Part shown: one piece after another, positions 57,552 to 64,000 of the stretch | Layout of the letters: every line of letters starts with the position of its first letter | Numbering within the stretch: the stretch's first letter is position 1 | Source of the DNA: Acidobacteriota bacterium | GTDB lineage: Bacteria > Acidobacteriota > Blastocatellia > RBC074 | DNA length: 64,000 nt | Reading direction: 5' to 3' | NCBI GenBank assembly: GCA_016715865.1 | Contig: JADJXM010000019.1 | Span: forward strand, 1 to 64,000 | Translations under genes and position numbers: made by a program | The notes under the pieces: model-generated | Database searches by the model: none | Told to the model about the DNA's origin: nothing | What the model saw: the letters and a program-made list of their open reading frames with translations, nothing else

Positions 57552-58976
57552 TTGTCCCCAATACTGATCCTGATCATCGGCATGGCGGTGGTGATCGGCA
57601 GCCTTCTGGTGCTGCGCATCCACGCCTTCCTGGCCCTGTTGCTTGGGGCAGCGATCGTCGCGCTGTTGACACCCGGAGAGGCGATTTATGGATATGCCAT
57701 CAGCCGTGGGATGAGCGAAACCGCTGCCCGGGGGCTGGCCTCGACCTTCTTTTTCGACCGTGTCGCCGATGGTTTCGGCAAAACTGTCGGACAGATCGGC
57801 ATCATCATCGCCATGGCCTCGATCATCGGCGACTGCATGCTCAACAGCGGAGCGGCTGATCGAATTGTCCGCTCGACAATCAAAATGGTTGGAGAGAAGC
57901 GCGCTCCTCAGGCGTTTCTGGGCAGCGGTTACCTGCTCAGCATACCGGTCTTCTTCGACACCGTTTTTTATCTGATGATTCCGCTGGTCAAAGCGACGCG
58001 GCTGCGCACGGGCAGGCACTATCTATGGTACGTGCTGGCTGTGTATGCCGGAGGAGCGATGACCCATTCGCTGGTGCCTCCGACGCCGGGCCCGCTTTTC
58101 GTGGCGAATGAACTGGGCGTCGGTCTGGCGATGATGATCGGGATGGGATGTCTGGTCGGCGCATTCAGTTCCCTGAGCGGATACCTTTTCGCGGCATGGT
58201 CCGACAGGCGGTTCGATCTGCCGTTGCGGGAATCGCCCGAGGCTATCAGCGAACTCGAAACCCTCGCCCGGCGCGATGAGCGGATGTTGCCTTCGATCTG
58301 GCTCTCGCTGCTGCCGATACTGCTGCCCGTTATGCTCATCGCCATGAACGCCATGATCGGCGTGAAATCCGCCGCGGTATCGTCCGGTAACTGGAAGAGC
58401 CGGTTGTTTGATATGATTGCGGTCCTGGGTGACAAGAACATCGCGATCAGCCTGGGAGCTGTGATAGCGCTTGGCATACTTTTTAAGACGTGCGAGGCGA
58501 AGAAGATCGATTCAATCGTCAAAACTGCCTTGCTTGGCGCCGGATCGATCATCCTCATCACCAGCGCCGGCGGAGCTTTCGGCACAGTGCTTCAGCAGAC
58601 CGGCATCGGCAATGCTTTCGAGAAACTTGCATCCGGATACCAGACGGCGATACTTCCGCTGGCTTTCATTCTGACGGTGCTGGTCAGAACAGCGCAAGGC
58701 TCCGCTACGGTAGCCATGATAACTGCCGCGGGCGCTTTTTCGGGATTGGCCCATGCCGGCGGCCTCGGGTTTCATCCTGTCTACCTTGCCCTGGCCATCG
58801 GCTGCGGATCGAAGCCGGTTTCATGGCTCAATGACAGCGGGTTCTGGGTTGTCACTCAGATGAGCGGTATGACCGAAAAGGAAGGGCTCAAAACAGTCAC
58901 GCCCATGAGCGGCCTGATGGGGCTGGTTGGACTCGTCGTGACTATCGCCCTCTCACTGATTTTGCCTATGGGATGA
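57552..58976 (+). CDS. GntP-family gluconate/organic acid permease
   Basis: 474 residues from a TTG. About 12-14 hydrophobic helices. Family marks: LLVLRIHAFLALLLGA near the N-terminus, PVFFDTVFYLMIPL, GGAMTHSLVPPTPGPL, GTVLQQTGIG and ARTAQGSATVAM-type sequence (here VRTAQGSATVAM). It imports gluconate or a related hydroxy acid by proton symport. Its last bases overlap the coaA start as ATGA. The link to coaA could be coincidental. Confidence 0.9.
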   Translation: MSPILILIIGMAVVIGSLLVLRIHAFLALLLGAAIVALLTPGEAIYGYAISRGMSETAARGLASTFFFDRVADGFGKTVGQIGIIIAMASIIGDCMLNSGAADRIVRSTIKMVGEKRAPQAFLGSGYLLSIPVFFDTVFYLMIPLVKATRLRTGRHYLWYVLAVYAGGAMTHSLVPPTPGPLFVANELGVGLAMMIGMGCLVGAFSSLSGYLFAAWSDRRFDLPLRESPEAISELETLARRDERMLPSIWLSLLPILLPVMLIAMNAMIGVKSAAVSSGNWKSRLFDMIAVLGDKNIAISLGAVIALGILFKTCEAKKIDSIVKTALLGAGSIILITSAGGAFGTVLQQTGIGNAFEKLASGYQTAILPLAFILTVLVRTAQGSATVAMITAAGAFSGLAHAGGLGFHPVYLALAIGCGSKPVSWLNDSGFWVVTQMSGMTEKEGLKTVTPMSGLMGLVGLVVTIALSLILPMG

Positions 58977-59923
58977 TTAACAGACCAATGCCTCTTTCGC
59001 CGTTTATACAGTTCGGGAGGGATGAATGGAGTCGCCTGCGCGATTCGACTCCGCTGACGCTGGGAGAAGATGATCTGACCCGGTTGCGCGGCATCAACGA
59101 GCGCGTCTCGATCCGCGAAGTCGAAGAGATCTACCTGCCCCTTTCGCGCCTGCTCAATCTGTATGTCGACGCAACCCAGAAACTGCACAAGGCGACTGAG
59201 ACATTTCTGGGAAACTCGACGGCAAAGGTTCCATACGTGGTCGGCATTGCGGGCAGCGTAGCAGTCGGCAAGAGCACGACAGCCCGCATCCTGCAGGCCC
59301 TGCTTGCACGCTGGCCCAATCATCCGAAGGTCGATCTGATCACGACCGATGGGTTTCTATATCCGAATCGTATTCTGGAAGCGCGCGGACTGATGAAGCG
59401 TAAAGGCTTCCCTGAAAGCTACGACCGGCGCCGCCTTGTCCAGTTTGTGAGCGACGTCAAATCGGGTGAACCCGCGGCTTTTGCGCCGATCTATTCTCAT
59501 CTCGCCTACGATATCCTGTCCGATCAGATGCATGAGGTCAGACAACCAGACATCATGATCATCGAAGGGTTGAACGTCCTGCAGACAGGCATCGGCAGCG
59601 CCGATCAGGATTCGCCGGTCTTCGTCTCGGACTACTTCGATTTCTCGATCTATGTCGATGCCGAAGAACAGAACGTCCGGGAATGGTACGTCGAACGGTT
59701 TCTGACACTGCGCAGAACCGCTTTCCGCGACCCGCTCTCCTTCTTTCACCGCTATTCCGCTCTCTCCGATGATGAAGCACGCGAAACGGCGCTCAAAATC
59801 TGGAGCGAGATCAACGGACTCAACCTGCGTGAAAACATTCTTCCGACGCGAACGCGAGCCCGCCTGATCCTCGAAAAAGGCCCTGATCATTCGATTCAAC
59901 AGGTCAAATTGCGGAAATTATAG
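58973..59923 (+). CDS. coaA: Pantothenate kinase, type I
   Basis: First step of coenzyme A synthesis from pantothenate. 316 residues. N-terminal YIQFGRDEWSRLR-like start (here FIQFGRDEWSRLR), Walker A GIAGSVAVGKSTTARIL, DLITTDGFLYPN, KGFPESYDRRRL and IIEGLNVLQ. Type I, so CoA feedback is expected. Translation is probably coupled to the upstream permease through the ATGA overlap. Confidence 0.95.
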   Translation: MINRPMPLSPFIQFGRDEWSRLRDSTPLTLGEDDLTRLRGINERVSIREVEEIYLPLSRLLNLYVDATQKLHKATETFLGNSTAKVPYVVGIAGSVAVGKSTTARILQALLARWPNHPKVDLITTDGFLYPNRILEARGLMKRKGFPESYDRRRLVQFVSDVKSGEPAAFAPIYSHLAYDILSDQMHEVRQPDIMIIEGLNVLQTGIGSADQDSPVFVSDYFDFSIYVDAEEQNVREWYVERFLTLRRTAFRDPLSFFHRYSALSDDEARETALKIWSEINGLNLRENILPTRTRARLILEKGPDHSIQQVKLRKL

Positions 59924-59945
59924 GAAATTAGTATCTACTCAGCCC

Positions 59946-60090
59946 GAGGAGAGTTTCCAGTAGGAAGAAGTTTCCAGTTTTCCAGACAGGAGCAGGTTCT
60001 TCCCTGCCAAAGAGCTCGCGATTAAATCTATGTGCGAATCTGTGGCAGACGACTGGAAACTGGAAACTTCTTCCTACCGGAAACTTTACC
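59946..60090. repeat. CTGGAAA-family inverted pair between coaA and the glycosyltransferase
   Basis: Left arm about 59950-59985 (GTTTCCAG, GTAGGAAGAA, GTTTCCAG, TTTTCCAG). Right arm about 60049-60088 (GACTGGAAACTGGAAAC, TTCTTCCTACCGGAAACT). The pyrimidine arm comes first, the opposite of the GTAGAAA family. Confidence 0.8.
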
Positions 60091-60121
60091 TGTGAGTTAA
60101 GCAATTACAGAAAATTCCGGG

Positions 60122-60796
60122 TCAACGCAGAGGCCGGTAGAGACGATTGAGCCGGCAGGGCGACACTCCCAGCCAATAGAGGACCTGAAGCAGCGACCAG
60201 AGAGCGAACGTGCGGATGAAGCGCCCCTCGAAGCGGCGGGAAGAGGTGATGGCATATGCAGGAATTCGAACGAATTTTCCGGACTGTTTGATCCGTCGAT
60301 AGAGATCGACATCTTCAAAGAGCGGGAAATCGCGATAACCCCCTGTTTTACTGAAGATCTCTCGCCTGACGAAGATGGCAGAGTCGCCATAACACATCCC
60401 GCCGAGGCTGAGCAGCGGATAGATCCGTGTGAGCAGGCGTGCTTCGCGGCTCGCACCGCTGAAACGCAGGTTGAAATTGCCTCCGCTGACACGGTCATCG
60501 GCCAGCATTCGCTCGATCATGGTGAGCGCATCGACAGGCAGCCGCGTATCGGCATGCAGGAAGAGCAGTACCTCGCCCGCTGCCGGCGCGGCCCCGCAAT
60601 TCATCTGCTGTCCCCGTCCGCGCGGCGACTGAATGACGCGCCAGCCGTACCTTGAGGCCATTCCATCCGTGCCATCCGAACTCCCTCCGTCCGCCACGAT
60701 CACTTCGAAATCTCCCTCCAGTCCGGAAAGCGATTCCGCCAGCTCATCAATGGTCGACGATTCGTTGAGTGTGGGTATGATGATCGAAAAATACAC
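60122..60796 (-). CDS. Family 2 glycosyltransferase, TIGR04283 (arsenosugar-type)
   Basis: 224 residues. GT-A fold: FSIIIPTLNESSTIDELAES, VIVADGGSSDGT, GRGQQMNCGA, LLFLHADTRLP (DxD equivalent HAD), GGNFNLRFSG and FPLFEDVDLYRRI. This matches glycosyltransferases named for arsenosugar biosynthesis, though the name rests on genome context elsewhere. No arsM or arsS is seen here. A hydrophobic segment near the C-terminus (FALWSLLQVLYWLGV) suggests membrane association. It is divergent from the DUF547 gene. Confidence 0.85.
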   Translation of the reverse strand: MYFSIIIPTLNESSTIDELAESLSGLEGDFEVIVADGGSSDGTDGMASRYGWRVIQSPRGRGQQMNCGAAPAAGEVLLFLHADTRLPVDALTMIERMLADDRVSGGNFNLRFSGASREARLLTRIYPLLSLGGMCYGDSAIFVRREIFSKTGGYRDFPLFEDVDLYRRIKQSGKFVRIPAYAITSSRRFEGRFIRTFALWSLLQVLYWLGVSPCRLNRLYRPLR

Positions 60797-60956
60797 AAAT
60801 TTATCGAACGTAGCCAGTCTTACAGTTTGAAAAAGCCGTTATGATTATATTTTGTAGCGGCAAGGGCTGCCAGACCACCGGCGACAAATGCTGCGTGAGT
60901 GGTTGTATAATTGTTTCAAACCGGGTTGAAAATTCTGAAAATGTCTGGAGAAAATT

Positions 60957-61757
<801 letters not shown>

Positions 61758-61759
61758 GA

Positions 61760-61908
61760 AGCGGAGTTTCCAGTAGAAGAAGTTTCCAGTTTCCGGTTGG
61801 AGAGGTTTCCAGCTGATAACATCCATCGGATAAGTTGTTGAATTTGCAACATTGAAGCAACTGATAGCGTGCTACTGGAAACTCCTCCTACTGGAAACTA
61901 CTTTCAAA
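61760..61908. repeat. CTGGAAA-family inverted pair between DUF547 gene and egtD
   Basis: Left arm about 61763-61812 (GTTTCCAGTAGAAGAAGTTTCCAG, shown here as units GTTTCCAG and GTAGAAGAA). Right arm about 61873-61903 (CTACTGGAAACT repeated). It lies between convergent genes and starts at the egtD stop. Confidence 0.8.
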
Positions 61909-62896
61909 CGGCAATCCATAAATTGCAGCTGAACCGTTTCTCGGAATCCAGCCAGGTCCTGTGCTGGCGGAATCCGCTATCGTTCGCCATCACTGAGATC
62001 TGATCGAGATCGAATTTATACGAGTTTTCAGTATGAATGGACTCGCCTTCTCTGAATGCGATCGTCAGATCCAAGGCTTCAATCCGGACCTTCTGTTCGA
62101 TGCGGCTGACCAGATGCATCTCGACGCGACCGAGCGATTCATTCCAGATTGCGTTATGCCGGAAATTCCTGATCTCGAAATCGGCTTGCAGTTCTTCGTT
62201 GATCCTGCGCAGCAGGTTCAGGTTGAATGCAGCGGTTACGCCCAGCGCATCGTCGTAGGCGGCTTCAAGGATTTCGGCCGGTTTTTTGAGGTCGGCCCCG
62301 AGCAGCAGTGCATCGCCCGGCCGCAGAGCATTGCGAGTCTCGCACAATATTTCCCGGGATTCTTCGGGGTTGTAGTTTCCGATATTCGATCCGAGGAAGA
62401 GGGCTAACACATGCTCTGATTTCTGCCTCTGAAGCGAGCCGAGTCCATGGGTGTAATCCATGGCCATGGCGGTGATCATCAACGTCGGATAGATGCCGAG
62501 CAGCTTTTCGGCGGTCTGTTCCAGAATCGTCGGAGAGATATCGATCGGCTGGTAATGCAGGCTCCCCTGACGATTAAGTATCGCGTCGATAAGCTGGCGA
62601 GTTTTAATCGAACTGCCGCTGCCGAGCTCGACCACGGTCACGGGCGATGGCGCTTCTCCAATGATTTCGGCTGCATGCTGCGTAAAGATCTCTGTTTCGG
62701 CCCGCGTAGGATAATATTCCGGCAACAGACAGATCGCCTCAAAAAGCTGAGATCCCAGCGCGTCATAGAAATATTTTGGTGGAACTGTTTTGTGGCCGGC
62801 CGACAGCCCGCGATTTACATCTTCGGCGAAATGATTCTGAGTATTAACGATGGCAGGCTGGTTGATGTTGAATCTGACTTGTACCGGCTTGGGCAT
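61904..62896 (-). CDS. egtD: L-histidine N-alpha-methyltransferase (ergothioneine)
   Basis: Trimethylates histidine to hercynine. 330 residues with AGGAGAG before the ATG. Characteristic sequence: PPKYFYDALGSQLFEAI, LPEYYPTRAE, VVELGSGSSIKTRQLI, YQPIDISPTILEQ, FLGSNIGNYNP and a C-terminal EYSYKFDLDQ-like block (here ENSYKFDLDQI). No egtB lies in the window, so complete ergothioneine synthesis cannot be shown. It precedes a PPOX-type gene on the same strand, but the order of transcription puts that gene first. Confidence 0.9.
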   Translation of the reverse strand: MPKPVQVRFNINQPAIVNTQNHFAEDVNRGLSAGHKTVPPKYFYDALGSQLFEAICLLPEYYPTRAETEIFTQHAAEIIGEAPSPVTVVELGSGSSIKTRQLIDAILNRQGSLHYQPIDISPTILEQTAEKLLGIYPTLMITAMAMDYTHGLGSLQRQKSEHVLALFLGSNIGNYNPEESREILCETRNALRPGDALLLGADLKKPAEILEAAYDDALGVTAAFNLNLLRRINEELQADFEIRNFRHNAIWNESLGRVEMHLVSRIEQKVRIEALDLTIAFREGESIHTENSYKFDLDQISVMANDSGFRQHRTWLDSEKRFSCNLWIAV

Positions 62897-62937
62897 CTTC
62901 TCTCCTGTTTGCGGGCCTCCCCTTGTTTGCGTGATGA

Positions 62938-63315
62938 TCAGTTCAATTCAATAGCCAGCGAAACACGTCCTCCACCGCGCAACCGATTCAGAACGTCGAA
63001 AACCCATTTGATCAGTCCATACTTTTTGTTGAGCAACAGATGCACATGCGAATCATGCGATTCATCCAGAATTCGCGCATTTGCCTCGATCCATTCACCA
63101 GTCACGTTCCCGCGCATGTCACATGGCGCGATTCGAACACGGGAATTGTTTCGAATCCGGCTCACCTTGAATGAGCTGGCAAGAGTATAGGCATAAAAAA
63201 CGCCGTCTCCTTCGACGAACCAGATCGGCGTTTGGACGCCCTGCCCGTTCCTGCGATAGCTTTCAAGATTCAAATAGTTTTGGTTATCGAATTGCGCAAG
63301 CCTACCCCTTGACAT
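62938..63315 (-). CDS. PPOX-class F420/flavin-dependent oxidoreductase
   Basis: 125 residues from the ATG at 63315; GGAG 8 nt upstream lies inside the alternative start codons at 63327. Split-barrel fold: YLNLESYRRNGQGVQTPIWFV, GVFYAYTLASSFKVSRIRNN, VRIAPCDMRGNVTGEWIEANARIL. These match the PPOX class (TIGR03666-like, Rv2061c family) that uses F420 or flavin. Substrate unknown. It is upstream of egtD with a 41-bp gap, so an operon is likely. Confidence 0.85.
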   Translation of the reverse strand: MSRGRLAQFDNQNYLNLESYRRNGQGVQTPIWFVEGDGVFYAYTLASSFKVSRIRNNSRVRIAPCDMRGNVTGEWIEANARILDESHDSHVHLLLNKKYGLIKWVFDVLNRLRGGGRVSLAIELN

Positions 63316-63428
63316 ATCTTTCTCCATTATCGGTTTGATAAAAAATATCGTAACACGCGGAAACAGAGATCGTCATGGCGGCAGCCCGGTTCAATATACA
63401 TACTGTAATTCGAAACGGAGATTCAGGT

Positions 63429-64000
63429 ATGCGAAAAACACTCATTCTGTCGACGGCCTTCCTGCTGATCATTGTTGCCGGTGGATTTGCCGTCGGAAAT
63501 CAGCCGGCTGAGAGCATACTCATCACCGGCGGATTGCTGGTAGATGGCTCGGGCTCGGCCGGGCGTCGGGTTGATGTGCGAATCCAAGGTTCGACCATCA
63601 GCGAAGTCGGCATTTTAAAACCTCGCCCGTTCGAACGAGTCATCGATGCAAAAGGCGGGGTTGTCGCTCCGGGATTCATTGATCTGCACAATCATTCAGA
63701 GAGCGGGCTGTTGAGAGATCAGACCGCCCGCAGCCAGACATTGCAGGGGATCACGACGCTGGCCGTCGGACCTGATGGCTCATCGCCTTTTCCGATAGCA
63801 GACTATTTCGAGCGGATCGAGAAGAGCGGCGCCGCCGTCAATGTACTGTCTTTCGTCGGTCACGCGACTCTCCGTCGCCGTGTAATGGGCGATGATTACA
63901 AACGATCAGCATCCGATACTGAAATCCGGCTCATGGCTGAGATGGTGGATCAGGCGATGCGAGAAGGCGCTATCGGGCTGTCGACAGGACTCGAATACGA
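63429..64000 (+). CDS. D-aminoacylase-like amidohydrolase, cut by the window end
   Basis: Open reading frame from the ATG at 63429 to the window end (190 codons seen). Signal peptide or anchor helix at about 4-22 (TLILSTAFLLIIVAGG). Amidohydrolase start: ILITGGLLVDGSGSAGRR, then VVAPGFIDLHNHSESGLL with the metal-binding HNH motif, QGITTLAVGPDGSSP and MREGAIGLSTGLEY. The last matches N-acyl-D-amino-acid deacylases. Probably an exported peptidase or amidase. The C-terminal half is not available. Confidence 0.85.
   Translation, partial: MRKTLILSTAFLLIIVAGGFAVGNQPAESILITGGLLVDGSGSAGRRVDVRIQGSTISEVGILKPRPFERVIDAKGGVVAPGFIDLHNHSESGLLRDQTARSQTLQGITTLAVGPDGSSPFPIADYFERIEKSGAAVNVLSFVGHATLRRRVMGDDYKRSASDTEIRLMAEMVDQAMREGAIGLSTGLEY

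Overview
The window looks like chromosomal DNA of an Acidobacteriota member. The main clue is a protein carrying a Solibacter-type surface domain (TIGR03437-like) at 54.7-55.4 kb. It is supported by giant NHL/PKD/HYR secreted proteins, zinc-ribbon plus SUMF1-fold membrane proteins and moderate GC. No rRNA or tRNA gene is visible, so class rank (Blastocatellia is my guess) is inference. About 53 genes are called, mostly housekeeping.

Layout. 0-3.8 kb: family 4 uracil-DNA glycosylase, a secreted ricin-type lectin and an MscS channel. 3.9-13.2 kb: one giant gene (about 3,112 codons if intact) of six-bladed NHL propellers alternating with cadherin/Ig-like, PKD and HYR domains. It contains a near-identical 1.84 kb tandem duplication that holds four single-base indels. 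13.6-17.5 kb: an outer-membrane barrel-like protein and two SUMF1-fold proteins. 17.8 kb: lexA. 18.9-21.0 kb: a small accessory patch with a truncated ISAs1-type transposase, a four-helix membrane protein and orphan ORFs. 21-31.8 kb: a VOC protein, an SRPBCC protein, dxr-cdsA-uppS (isoprenoid and lipid), truA, pyrE, a methyltransferase/KAS pair, a sugar-acid-type IlvD/Edd dehydratase and an F420:NADP reductase-like gene. 31.9-41.6 kb: chrA, PhyH dioxygenase, GNAT, DinB-like, fadJ-type/fadA beta-oxidation genes and modABC. 41.7-45.1 kb: dapA-dapB-lysC (minus strand), led by a lysine riboswitch with a terminator. 45.4-53.9 kb: NUDIX, thiO, queD, NAD-type isocitrate dehydrogenase, mltG-ruvX-ATP-grasp, a LysR regulator, a candidate structured RNA and an HU/IHF gene. 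53.9-64 kb: dcd, the Pro-Thr repeat surface protein, gntP-coaA, a TIGR04283-type glycosyltransferase opposite a DUF547 gene, egtD, a PPOX/F420-type flavoprotein and the start of a D-aminoacylase-like amidohydrolase.

The most unusual signal is intergenic. At least ten gaps contain heptanucleotide arrays, (GTAGAAA)n and variants, usually as an inverted pair with the purine arm first and the pyrimidine arm second. The arrays fit the gaps almost to the base. Six genes (modC, dapA, pyrE, ruvX, dxr, fadJ-type) take their stop codon from the array, four of them ending in the same Ser-Arg-Lys-stop. Three genes (dxr, truA, the isocitrate dehydrogenase) start 3-4 nt after it with no Shine-Dalgarno. A second heptamer family (CTGGAAA) has the opposite arm polarity, and a third, MITE-like family of CAAAG-rich palindromes occurs three times with a conserved core.
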